From Bradyrhizobium sp. AZCC 1610 (GTDB taxonomy: Bacteria > Pseudomonadota > Alphaproteobacteria > Rhizobiales > Xanthobacteraceae), in assembly GCF_036924515.1 (NCBI RefSeq), contig NZ_JAZHRR010000001.1, positions 248,001 to 312,000 on the forward strand: a DNA stretch of 64,000 nt. The letters are read 5' to 3'. Within the stretch, counting starts at the first letter, position 1, and each line of letters opens with the position of its first letter. The notes under the pieces are model-generated. The model was not told the origin of the DNA and made no database searches. It saw nothing but the letters and a program-made list of their open reading frames with translations. This document shows, in pieces, positions 26,962 to 35,207 of this stretch. The position numbers and the translations under genes were made by a program.

Positions 26962-27792
26962 ATGAACATGCTCACACGCCGTCTGGTGATCGCAGTCGTC
27001 GCTCTCGTATTCGCCGGCCACGCCGTTGCGCAGGACAAATCGATCGTGGTGGCCTCGACCACCTCGACGCAGGATTCCGGCCTGTTCGGCCACTTACTTC
27101 CGATGTTCAAGGCCAAGACCGGCATCGACGTGAAGGTGGTGGCGCAAGGCACGGGACAAGCGCTCGACACCGCGCGCCGGGGCGACGCCGACGTGGTGTT
27201 CGTCCACGCAAAGCCAGCGGAAGAAAAATTTCTGACCGAAGGTTTTGGCGTCAAGCGCTATCCCGTGATGTACAACGACTTCATCCTGATCGGCCCGAAG
27301 GCCGATCCGGCCGGCATCAAGGGATCGAGGGACATCGTTGCAGCGCTCAGTGCGATCAAGACGAAGGGCGCCGACTTCATCTCGCGCGGCGACAAATCCG
27401 GCACGCATCAGGCCGAGCTCAACCTCTGGAAGGTCGCCGGCATCGACATCGCGAAGGACAAAGGCCCCTGGTACAAGGAGATCGGGCAAGGCATGGGCGC
27501 GGCGCTGAACACGGCGTCGGCCTCCAACGCCTATGTGCTCGCCGATCGCGGCACCTGGCTGTCGTTCAAGAACCGCAACGAACTCGGCATCGCCATCGAA
27601 GGCGACAAGCGCCTGTTCAACCAGTACGGCATCATGCTGGTGAACCCGGAGAAGCATACGAGCGTCAAGAAGGATCTTGGCCAGCAGTTCATCGACTGGC
27701 TGGTGTCGTCGGAAGGCCAGAAGGCGATCGCCGACTACAAGATCAACGGCGAGCAGTTGTTCTATCCCAACGCCAGCGATTCCGGCGCGTGA
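26962..27792 (+). CDS. tupA: Tungstate-binding periplasmic protein TupA
   Basis: A 276-residue substrate-binding protein with a Sec signal peptide (residues 1-24, ending AVAQ). The mature N-terminus contains the oxyanion-binding STTSTQDSGL motif that marks TupA, and VVAQGTGQALDTARRGDADVVFVHAK is family-typical. The GGGAGAAAACAC spacer supports the start. It is the last gene of tupB-tupC-tupA. Tungstate rather than molybdate specificity follows from the family and has not been tested here. Confidence 0.92.
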   Translation: MNMLTRRLVIAVVALVFAGHAVAQDKSIVVASTTSTQDSGLFGHLLPMFKAKTGIDVKVVAQGTGQALDTARRGDADVVFVHAKPAEEKFLTEGFGVKRYPVMYNDFILIGPKADPAGIKGSRDIVAALSAIKTKGADFISRGDKSGTHQAELNLWKVAGIDIAKDKGPWYKEIGQGMGAALNTASASNAYVLADRGTWLSFKNRNELGIAIEGDKRLFNQYGIMLVNPEKHTSVKKDLGQQFIDWLVSSEGQKAIADYKINGEQLFYPNASDSGA

Positions 27793-27907
27793 TGCGCGTT
27801 AATCTACATGAACATTCGTTCAAGCATCGAGCACGGTCTTTATGTCGCACGCCGGAACGTCACGCGCGCCGATCGGTTAGCTCCGACACGTTCATTGGAG
27901 TTCGACG

Positions 27908-28228
27908 ATGAAGAAGCTAGCTGTCATGTTCGCCGTTGGTGCTGCCACGCTGATCGGAGGTTCCGCCGCTTACGCCGCCGATAATGCGGTGAAGGCGAAA
28001 CCGTCGACGGATGTCACGCAATCCCGGATTGCTACGCAATCCTCGACCGACTTCAGCGCGCACCGCCGCTACTATCGCCATTGGGGCCACCACCACTACA
28101 GGCCGTACTATCGTAGCTACGGTTACTATGCGCCGCGTCGGTACGGTTACTACGGAGGACCTCGCTATTATGGCGGTGGACCCGGTATCAGCTTCAGCTT
28201 CGGCACCGGCGGTTATCGCGGCTGGTAG
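27908..28228 (+). CDS. Small secreted Tyr/His/Gly-rich protein
   Basis: A 106-residue protein with a signal peptide (residues 1-23, ending AYAA). Its tail is rich in Tyr, Arg, His and Gly (RRYYRHWGHHHYRPYYRSYGYY...), ending in a GPGISFSFGTGGYRGW segment. Proteins of this composition are common in the envelope of Bradyrhizobium and are of unknown function; metal or surface binding by the His/Tyr stretch is possible. TTGGAG lies upstream of the ATG. A strong terminator follows. Confidence 0.7.
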   Translation: MKKLAVMFAVGAATLIGGSAAYAADNAVKAKPSTDVTQSRIATQSSTDFSAHRRYYRHWGHHHYRPYYRSYGYYAPRRYGYYGGPRYYGGGPGISFSFGTGGYRGW

Positions 28229-28248
28229 TGAGACAACAAGCTGACAGC

Positions 28249-28277
28249 AAAGAGGCCCGCGAGCAGCGGGCCTCTTT
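28249..28277. terminator. Intrinsic terminator between convergent genes
   Basis: AAAGAGGCCCGC (28249-28260) pairs perfectly with GCGGGCCTCTTT (28266-28277) around a 5-base loop. The A and T ends give short U tracts in both directions, so it can serve both convergent genes. Confidence 0.85.
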
Positions 28278-28293
28278 CGTTTGGCGGCAACAA

Positions 28294-29349
28294 TTACAGT
28301 TCCCGCGCCGCCCGCGATGACTTCGTCCGGTTCGAAGCTGACGCAAGACGCACGACGGATTGTTTCCCCGCCTTGCGCGCCGATGCCTTTGCTGCCAACA
28401 GCACAGCGCGGGCCTTTGTCTTTCGGGATACCGCACTGGCATGTCGAGCCGCCGAGCTTGCGACACGCAGTATCCTGACCGCCGCGTACTTCTTGCTCTC
28501 GGCAACATACTTCTTGCTCTCGGCAACAACAGTTTCCGCCTTGCGCAACAGTGCGCTGGCGGAAGACGTCAGGTCGACATTCACGGCAGCGATCTGGTCT
28601 TGCCGCGACAGGCCGCCGACGCCTTCGCATGGCGCCTTCTGCGGCAGTTCGGTCGGCATGTGGACGGTGCTCTCTTCTTCAGTCCAGGCTTCGGCCTTGT
28701 GGCCGGTGATGATCTTGACGTAAGCGCGCGTTTCCTTCGGCAGCGAACTACGGCGCGAGAGCCACTTCTCGATCCTGCCGCCGCCTGCATTATATGCTGC
28801 TGCGGCAAGTCCCAGATTTCCGAACTGATCATAGAGCTTGCGAAGAAACTTTGCCGACGCAGGGATCGCCTGCAACGGATCGAACGGGTTTTTCAAACCC
28901 ATTTCGACGGCCGTCCGCGGCATGAATTGCGCAATGCCCTGCGCGCCTGCATGACTGACTTCCCCGGAACGAAACCTGCTTTCCTGCCACAGCAGGCGCA
29001 CGAAAAATCCGATCGGGAGATCGTGTTCCTCGGCGGCAGCCTTGACCGCTTCACAGATCATATTCGATGGTGCGGGTTCCTCGTTGGTCGACGCAGCGGC
29101 ATGAGCCGCGGCATCAGCCGCCGTCGTCGTCTCAGATGGCGCGGCGACATTTTCTGCCTCCTCTCCTTGCGAAGATTCAGCCGACGCAGTCGCAGTTCCG
29201 GTTTGGGAGTTCGATGGTGCGGCAGGTTCCGATTGCGCTTCGGCGACGAAAGATGGTTCCGTCCATATTGACTTGTTACTGGAACTTTCAAAATCCGCGG
29301 CGACTACAAACACAGCAATCACAACGGCGAAGAGATATCGCATCAACAT
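28294..29349 (-). CDS. Lytic transglycosylase SLT-domain protein
   Basis: A 351-residue periplasmic peptidoglycan lyase. An N-terminal membrane/signal segment (residues 1-18) is followed by a low-complexity Ala/Ser/Thr/Glu linker (to about 95). The SLT catalytic domain (about 100-225) has the catalytic Glu in LLWQESRFRSG, GAQGIAQFMP and AAYNAGGGRI. The C-terminal 120 residues are helical and strongly basic, and contain the tandem duplication AESKKYVAESKKY, encoded by a perfect 21-base repeat at 28487-28528. The basic tail may bind the wall or DNA; that is a guess. Confidence 0.88.
   Translation of the reverse strand: MLMRYLFAVVIAVFVVAADFESSSNKSIWTEPSFVAEAQSEPAAPSNSQTGTATASAESSQGEEAENVAAPSETTTAADAAAHAAASTNEEPAPSNMICEAVKAAAEEHDLPIGFFVRLLWQESRFRSGEVSHAGAQGIAQFMPRTAVEMGLKNPFDPLQAIPASAKFLRKLYDQFGNLGLAAAAYNAGGGRIEKWLSRRSSLPKETRAYVKIITGHKAEAWTEEESTVHMPTELPQKAPCEGVGGLSRQDQIAAVNVDLTSSASALLRKAETVVAESKKYVAESKKYAAVRILRVASSAARHASAVSRKTKARAVLLAAKASARKAGKQSVVRLASASNRTKSSRAAREL
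28487..28528. repeat. Perfect 21-bp tandem duplication inside the transglycosylase gene
   Basis: Two identical 21-base units (28487-28507 and 28508-28528) keep the frame and duplicate a heptapeptide in the basic C-terminal tail. This points to recent slippage. Confidence 0.8.
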
Positions 29350-29461
29350 TCCATTCGTGGTGGGTGATGGCCGGCCGGATAGAAGTCGGATGTGGACATT
29401 TCGCGGATTAACTGCGGCAGCGAGATGGTATTCGCACCCGTAGTTCTACCGAGGGGAACTT

Positions 29462-30754
29462 TTGGAGATGCGCGTAAGAGCGTTTTCAAGCGAAGTGGAA
29501 GCCGGTTCGCGTAAAGAAAACGCGTCAAACCAAGAATCGAGAGACCCGTTCCGATGTAATCGGAACGGAAGAGGCTCTCGTGGGCCGATTGCCTACATCG
29601 CTCTTTACGCCGCGCTGTATGGTGCGTTTGGCGTGGCCTCGCCGTTCTGGCCGAAATATTTCGAGACCAGAGCGCTGACGCCAGAGCAGATCGGCATCAT
29701 CCTGGCGGCTGCGTTGTTGATGCGGCTTGTCGCTGGTCCCCTTGTCGGGATGTTTGCCGACGTCGTGCAATCGTTGCGCCTTGTGCTCGCATGCTGCGCT
29801 GGCCTGGCGGCCGCAACAGCCGTTGCATTGCTTTGGGCCGATGGCTTCTGGCTGTTGCTTCTGGTGGCGTTGGTTCAAGCGGCAGCGCTGGCGCCAACGA
29901 CATCGATCGCCGACGCGTTGTCGGTCAACGCAGCCAGGCCGCAGATAGCGGGGAGGCCGTTTGAATATGGCTGGATTCGCGGTTCGGCGTCGGCGGCTTT
30001 CGTTTGCGGTACGCTGGTCATCGGGCAGATCATAAGCCCCACCGACCTCACGCGCGTGATCTGGTTGAATGCTGCTCTGCTTGTCGTCGCCGCCGGAGCA
30101 ACCGCGTTGGTGCCCGGGGGTGCAGCTCAATCGGCGCCGCACAGCGGCGCATCAAAGATTGCGAGCGAGGTTCACGGACTTCTTGGCATCGCGCGGTTTC
30201 GAATCCTGATTCTCGTCTCGGCTTTGGTCTATGGCAGCCACGCCATGCACGATGCATTTGCCGTCATCCGCTGGAGCAATGCCGGAATAGATACCTTCGT
30301 CATAAGCGTACTGTGGTCGGAAGCCGTCGCTGCAGAAGTCATCGTGTTCTTTCTGATCGGTCCCGCATTGCTCAACCGATTCGGTGCGCGGGGCGCGGCT
30401 GCCTTGGCGGCCGCGGCCGGAATCATGCGTTGGTCGATTGCGGCAATGACGAGCTCCGTGATGGTGCTCGCGATTTTGCAGCCCCTGCACGGATTGACCT
30501 TCGCTCTGCTTCATCTCGCTTGCATGCGTATGATGGGAAGTCTCATTCCCGCCCATTTGGCCGCAACCGCCCAAGCTCTCTACGCGTTTGGTTCCGGCGT
30601 TGTGACTGCCGCATTGACGCTGTTTTCGGGATTCTTCTATGCGAGCTATGGAGGAGGGGCGTTTCTTGCAATGGCGCTTCTCTGCGGCCTCGCATTGCCG
30701 CTTGCCTGGTTCGGCTTTTCCGACGCGCGGGATTCGGCGCCGCGCATCGCTTGA
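29462..30754 (+). CDS. MFS transporter, HcaT-like (phenylpropionate permease family); start uncertain
   Basis: The conserved protein begins near base 29,586 with IAYIALYAALYGAFGVASPFWPKYF and has about twelve transmembrane helices. The spacing and motifs (LTPEQIGIILAAALLMRLVAGPLVG, LWSEAVAAEVIVFFLIGP, MRWSIAAMTSS) match the HcaT/PPP branch of the major facilitator superfamily, proton-linked uptake of aromatic or similar acids. No ATG or GTG with a ribosome site lies just before the first helix. The nearest in-frame starts (TTG 29462, ATG 29468) fall in a dispersed repeat, so about 40 N-terminal residues would be repeat-encoded. The substrate is unknown. It is not obviously in an operon. Confidence 0.8.
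   Translation: MEMRVRAFSSEVEAGSRKENASNQESRDPFRCNRNGRGSRGPIAYIALYAALYGAFGVASPFWPKYFETRALTPEQIGIILAAALLMRLVAGPLVGMFADVVQSLRLVLACCAGLAAATAVALLWADGFWLLLLVALVQAAALAPTTSIADALSVNAARPQIAGRPFEYGWIRGSASAAFVCGTLVIGQIISPTDLTRVIWLNAALLVVAAGATALVPGGAAQSAPHSGASKIASEVHGLLGIARFRILILVSALVYGSHAMHDAFAVIRWSNAGIDTFVISVLWSEAVAAEVIVFFLIGPALLNRFGARGAAALAAAAGIMRWSIAAMTSSVMVLAILQPLHGLTFALLHLACMRMMGSLIPAHLAATAQALYAFGSGVVTAALTLFSGFFYASYGGGAFLAMALLCGLALPLAWFGFSDARDSAPRIA
29477..29580. repeat. Dispersed repeat family, copy C, with terminal hairpin
   Basis: AGAGCGTTTTCAAGCGAAG, then GCCGGTTCGCGTAAAGAAAA and CGCGTCAAAC match copies A and B. It is followed by the perfect palindrome CGTTCCGAT-gta-ATCGGAACG (29547-29567), flanked by CGAGAG/CTCTCG. 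The copy overlaps the possible 5' coding end of the MFS gene. Confidence 0.75.
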
Positions 30755-30848
30755 TGAACTGATCGATGGCATCAGTGGCTGTATCAGGTATACCCTGAGA
30801 TTCGCGCCGGCAGCATGGCGCCAATCCCTCTGATGAAAGAAGCCCAAA

Positions 30849-31049
30849 ATGAGCGAGCGACTTGAAACGCTGAATAAAGCCCGTGCGCGCATGGTCGAGG
30901 ACAGGGACGCGCATGCGAAGGTGCTGGCCGCGCCTTTCGACCGCGACAAGGCCGAACGGGCCCGCAACAAGTTCATCGAGATTCAGGTGCTGATCGATGC
31001 CCTGGAACGCGCGATCAGCGGAGAGGGAGCCGTTGCGCTTAAAGGCTGA
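30849..31049 (+). CDS. Small helical protein of unknown function
   Basis: A 66-residue soluble protein that is almost entirely helical and charged (MSERLETLNKARARMVEDRD...). AAAGAAG precedes the ATG. It has no signal or membrane segment. The composition suggests a helical hairpin or coiled-coil dimer. It follows the MFS gene by 94 bases on the same strand. Confidence 0.6.
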   Translation: MSERLETLNKARARMVEDRDAHAKVLAAPFDRDKAERARNKFIEIQVLIDALERAISGEGAVALKG

Positions 31050-31127
31050 GCCGGGAGCGGAGGTCGTTTTGCTTTCGCCGCGCGGCTTTGCGTTTCCGAT
31101 TTTGGGCGCCGGCAGCGACTGACGCCG

Positions 31128-32291
31128 TCAAACGGCCAGCGTAAAAGCCTCATGCACGGACGACTGGACCGCCCCGCCGGTTACGGCTCCTCCGCCCGCA
31201 ACGTAGATGGCGTCGCCAATGGTGGTGGCGCCCACCGCGTGCCGCGGCGTCGTCATTGGCGCATGAGACTGCCAGGTGTTCGTCTTAGGATCGTAACTCT
31301 CCATCTGACCGAAAACAGCGCCTTGCGTTATCTGACCCTTGTCTTGCACGCCGTATTCGCCGCCCATCGCGAACAAGCGGTCGCGATAGACGACGAGGCC
31401 GTGGCCGGAACGCGCAGTAGGCAGCGGCGCGCGCTCCTTCCATGTGTCTGATACGGGCAGGTAAACGTGGTGAAGGTCGGTGTTGTATTCAAAGGTGTTG
31501 AAGCGGCCGCCGATGATATGGATCGTGCCGTTATAGGCGACAGCTCCGACATGGTCGCGCGCCGCAGGTAGCGCTTTTCGGATTTCCCACTTGTCGGTTT
31601 GCGGATCATAGACCTCATGCCAGCCGACGCTGGCGCGCTCGTTGGTCGGAGCTCCGGCGCCGCCGATCAGATGGATCTTTCCGTCAAGCGCGACGGCTGC
31701 GGCGGCACCGCGCGACCGCGAGAGCGGTGCGATGGCCGTCCACTTGTCATTAGCCACATCGTAAGCAAACGCATTCGGATCCGGATTGCGATTTTGCTCG
31801 ATGAAGCCGCCGAGCGCGTAGACCCGGCCGGCATCCGCCACGACAGCGACGTGGTTGGCGCCGCGCGGCAACGGCGCGGCGTTGAACCATCGGTCATTCC
31901 CGGGATCGTAAACATGGTGATAGGCGCGGTCGACGCGTCCTTCGCCATAGCCGCCGACAATATGCATGCGCCCCGCCCAGGCGGTGGCCCAGGCCATCTC
32001 ACTTCGAGGCAGCGGCAATGCCGCCTTGGGAGTCCAGTGCCCCTGCGGGCCCTTCGGCGCGGGACTTTCCACCTTTCGCTGGGCAATCTGCTCGGTCGTG
32101 AGGTGATGCGGCGTGCCTCCCTGGAGCCGGGCGAACGGGTCGGAGGAGGGGGCCGCTTCAGGCAGGGCTGTGCCTGACGGCGTGCCATGGCCCGAATGCT
32201 GGGCCAGCGCCGGCGTGCAGATTGCCGCACTGGCAGCCGCGGCAACGAAAGCTCTCCGGTTCAGACGCGGCAGATCGGATGTCGAGGACAT
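31128..32291 (-). CDS. Tat-exported Kelch-repeat protein
   Basis: A 387-residue protein with a twin-arginine-type signal (NRRAFVAAAASAAICTPALAQ, about residues 9-30). It has six Kelch-like blades (about residues 90-380), each with the GG doublet and downstream Tyr/Trp (for example MHIVGGYGEGR...YDPGNDRWF, IHIIGGRFNTF). This predicts a periplasmic beta-propeller. Kelch propellers bind proteins or act as sialate/galactose-oxidase-like scaffolds; no catalytic residue set is recognised. The start at 32291 places the RR motif correctly; a longer start at 32336 is possible. It is divergent from the lysin-like gene with a gap of about 530 bases. Confidence 0.85.
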   Translation of the reverse strand: MSSTSDLPRLNRRAFVAAAASAAICTPALAQHSGHGTPSGTALPEAAPSSDPFARLQGGTPHHLTTEQIAQRKVESPAPKGPQGHWTPKAALPLPRSEMAWATAWAGRMHIVGGYGEGRVDRAYHHVYDPGNDRWFNAAPLPRGANHVAVVADAGRVYALGGFIEQNRNPDPNAFAYDVANDKWTAIAPLSRSRGAAAAVALDGKIHLIGGAGAPTNERASVGWHEVYDPQTDKWEIRKALPAARDHVGAVAYNGTIHIIGGRFNTFEYNTDLHHVYLPVSDTWKERAPLPTARSGHGLVVYRDRLFAMGGEYGVQDKGQITQGAVFGQMESYDPKTNTWQSHAPMTTPRHAVGATTIGDAIYVAGGGAVTGGAVQSSVHEAFTLAV

Positions 32292-32820
32292 GCGAGCTCC
32301 TGAACTTGGTGTACTGATCGTCAATCGTTGTAACAAACGCGAGTGCGGTCAAGACAACAACTCCGGGAACTGCCGTGCCAACGCACTCAATTGCAGGTGA
32401 TGGCCGTGAAAGCCGAAATCCGCATATGTAAAGTCTCATGGGTAGGCGAGCGCAGTTGCGTTCGAACCGAAGCTTCATGCGTTGCGGTAGCAGACGCGCG
32501 AGCCATCGCCGCAAGTAGATCCAGCATCACAACTGTTAGCTACCTCACACATGAATACTACTGGACGATGTAAGCTCTCACTGTTCGCCGTGAGTAATGA
32601 TCCTCCGGCTGCACGAACCAATATCGATGCTGAGGGTGGCGACCGGCTGGCTGTCATTGGCTGCGGCGATCGGATGTTCGTGCTGAAAAGCGAACTGCAT
32701 CGACAGGTGCCCGGCACCGCCGGGCAAACGGGCCGGCGAATGAGCAGCAAACCGAGGCCGAGGACGCAGCGATTGGCGAAGAGGAAACCGGCAACAGGCA
32801 CACCAACGGGGGAACGCGCT
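32292..32820. other. Divergent intergenic region
   Basis: About 530 bases upstream of both the Kelch gene and the lysin-like gene. The lysin reading frame stays open from 32551, so part of this may be coding if translation starts at 32551 or 32740. I see no repeat, RNA gene or clear promoter. Confidence 0.4.
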
Positions 32821-34788
32821 ATGGGTCAAATCGGAAGATCTACCGACCCCTCAACCGCTGATAATCGCGACGACGTCGCAGGCAGCGAGGTCGCATCGTT
32901 CCGCTATAACAATCCCGGCGCACAATATCCCAGCGCACGCGCCGCGCGTTTCGGCCAGACCGGTTATGGCATCATCGGTGGCGGCCACAAGATCGCGCGC
33001 TTTCCCTCGCCGGTGAACGGCGCCGCCTCCAACTTCGATCTCTTGTCGCGCAGCTATGTCGGCATGCGGATCGGCGAAGCCGGAACGAAGTGGACCGGCG
33101 CGCACGGCTTCGGCGTGCCCGGCCATGATCCGAACTCCATACTGACAAAGGAAATAGTCGACCATCCCGTGCAGGCGATTGCCTTGCTGAAGGCCATTGC
33201 GGGCCGCGAGTCGGGCAAGGGCAACAACTTGACCGAGGAGCAGTGGCGCCAGGCACATCGAATGTACAAGGCCGGTAGCGCCGACGCCTTCTTCGATAGG
33301 CTGCCTGCTGTAGCCGTTGTCCAGCCACCCGCGAGCGGCGTGCCGTCGGGCGCCGGTCTGGTGCAGCGCGCCCGCGCGCATATCGGCGAGCAATACGTCA
33401 ACACGCAGATACCGAAGGACGATCCGCATTGGCATGGTCCGTGGGACTGCGCCGAGTTTGTCTCATGGCTGGTTTATCAGGAAGCCGGCACGCTTTACGG
33501 ATGCGTTGACGACACCGCGCCGCCGGCCAAGGCAGATGCCTATACGGGCGCCTGGAAGGCCGACCTCGAGCGGCTGGGCAAGCGTGTTTCCGTGGACGAG
33601 GCGGCGGCGACTGTCGGTGGCATCGTGCTTCGCTATCCACCGGGTCCGGGCAAGATGGGCCACATCGCGGTGTGCGACGGCAATGGCGGCACTATCGAGG
33701 CCAAGGGGCGACGCTACGGCGTGGTGGCCGATACCGTGCATGGCCGCGGATGGCACACCGGCATTCTCATTCCCGGGATCTCCTATGGCGCCGCGGCGCC
33801 GATCAAGGTCAACCCGCCTGCCATCATCTATGAGGTCGACGCGCCGAACATGGACATGGCCGTCGTTGCGCGCATCCAGGCGGCGCTGGCCGCTAAGGGC
33901 TTCGATCCCGGTTTGATCGACGGTGAGTTTGGGCTGAACATGCAAGCGGCTGTGCTGCGTTTCCAGGAAGCCGAGGGCATGGTGGTCGATGGCGCGGTCG
34001 GGCCAGAGACGGCGGCGGCGCTCGGCGTGTCCCTTGGGGCCGAGGCGGTCAAGCCCGGTGTCGCGGTGGTGGAGACGGGCTCGGCCGCCGGCCCGCCCGC
34101 GTTCGACCTGCATCAACTGCTCCCGCTCATTCTCATGTTGCTACCGAAGGAGAAACCGATGGCCGCCGATTCTGCCAGGCCGGGCCAAGGCCTCGAACTG
34201 CTGCTGCCGCTGATTCTGCAGTCGGCGCTTACCGGCAAACAACTCGACATCACGCAGCTTCTGACGGTGCTTGCGACAGGCAAGCCACTGACGACGCCGG
34301 CGGTCACGCCGATCGCGAACGCGCCGGTGCTCGCGCAGCCGGTCAACACCGTCCCGGCACCGGTCGGCTCGCAACCGGTACTGCCGCAGCAGCCGGGCGC
34401 CGCCGCGGCGTCGGTCGATCCCATCATGGTGTTGATGCCAATGCTCTATGAGCGGCTGACCGGCAAGCCGTTCCCAGGCACCGAGAAACCGGATGCCCCC
34501 GCCGAGCCGCTTGCGCCAGCCATGTCGCGGCCGAGCGTGCAGCTCTCTACCGGCGCGCTCGGCATCGTTACGCTGCTGCAGTCGATAGGCGCTCTCAGTT
34601 TGCCTTTCAATCTGGGAGCGATCGCCGGTCAGGCGCCCGCCACAACCGCGCCGGTTTCAGGCTCGACACTGGCGACATTGATTCCGATCATCACCGGCGT
34701 GATCGGCGCCACCGGCGGCTTCGGCGCGCTGGGCGGGATCGCGTCGAAGGTGCTGGGCGGACTGTTCAGCTCGTTCGGAAAGAAGTGA
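32821..34788 (+). CDS. Multidomain peptidoglycan-active protein (lysin-like N-terminus, NlpC/P60-like domain, PG-binding domain)
   Basis: A 655-residue protein if started at 32821, where GGGGGAAC lies upstream; in-frame starts at 32740 and 32551 are possible. Residues 25-150 (FRYNNPGAQYP...) resemble phage lysin-type transglycosylase domains. Residues 195-310 look like an NlpC/P60-type Cys-His hydrolase, with candidate Cys210 in GPWDCAEFVSW and His281 in MGHIAVCDG. Residues 345-400 form a PG_binding_1 module (RIQAALAAKGFDPG...VDGAVGPETAAALG). The last 230 residues are proline-linked hydrophobic segments of unknown role. No signal peptide is evident, so export would need another route. Possibly phage-derived or an inter-bacterial effector; this is inference. 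Confidence 0.75.
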   Translation: MGQIGRSTDPSTADNRDDVAGSEVASFRYNNPGAQYPSARAARFGQTGYGIIGGGHKIARFPSPVNGAASNFDLLSRSYVGMRIGEAGTKWTGAHGFGVPGHDPNSILTKEIVDHPVQAIALLKAIAGRESGKGNNLTEEQWRQAHRMYKAGSADAFFDRLPAVAVVQPPASGVPSGAGLVQRARAHIGEQYVNTQIPKDDPHWHGPWDCAEFVSWLVYQEAGTLYGCVDDTAPPAKADAYTGAWKADLERLGKRVSVDEAAATVGGIVLRYPPGPGKMGHIAVCDGNGGTIEAKGRRYGVVADTVHGRGWHTGILIPGISYGAAAPIKVNPPAIIYEVDAPNMDMAVVARIQAALAAKGFDPGLIDGEFGLNMQAAVLRFQEAEGMVVDGAVGPETAAALGVSLGAEAVKPGVAVVETGSAAGPPAFDLHQLLPLILMLLPKEKPMAADSARPGQGLELLLPLILQSALTGKQLDITQLLTVLATGKPLTTPAVTPIANAPVLAQPVNTVPAPVGSQPVLPQQPGAAAASVDPIMVLMPMLYERLTGKPFPGTEKPDAPAEPLAPAMSRPSVQLSTGALGIVTLLQSIGALSLPFNLGAIAGQAPATTAPVSGSTLATLIPIITGVIGATGGFGALGGIASKVLGGLFSSFGKK

Positions 34789-35207
34789 TCAGGCGGAGAT
34801 CGGTGCGCGGCTTCTTCGGCGCAGTCAAAAGTGAATGCGCCGGGTAGTCGTTGCGCAACAGAATTGTTGGTGGCGACACCCCGCGCAAAAGCGATTGGAG
34901 CTCCTGGCCGAAAATCGTTTCCTTCTGCACGCAGAATGGCGCGCGAGCGAACAATCGCCATACGCCCCATCGGCCGGCTGAATTACGGTGCACTTAATTC
35001 GCAGCCGCTGCCCGCGAAGGCGTGACGTGTCGATTGAGTGCACTGCCACCGCAATTCCCATGGCCGGCTGACGCCGCGTCACCTTGCCTCAGTTGGGCTT
35101 GGCATGACGGGATGGCCCGTATCCTGCTTTGACAGGTTCGCGCTGACCTGATCCATTTCCCTGATCGAGAGTGACGAGCCATTCAGCACAGTTAAGGAGT
35201 CGGCCCC
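34789..35207. other. Intergenic region with a repeated GAATTACGGTG motif
   Basis: No convincing gene. It contains GAATTACGGTGCACTTAATT followed by CGCAGC at 34980-35005. This motif recurs in altered form at 38251-38281, so the two copies bracket the binding-protein and cyclase genes. Confidence 0.55.
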
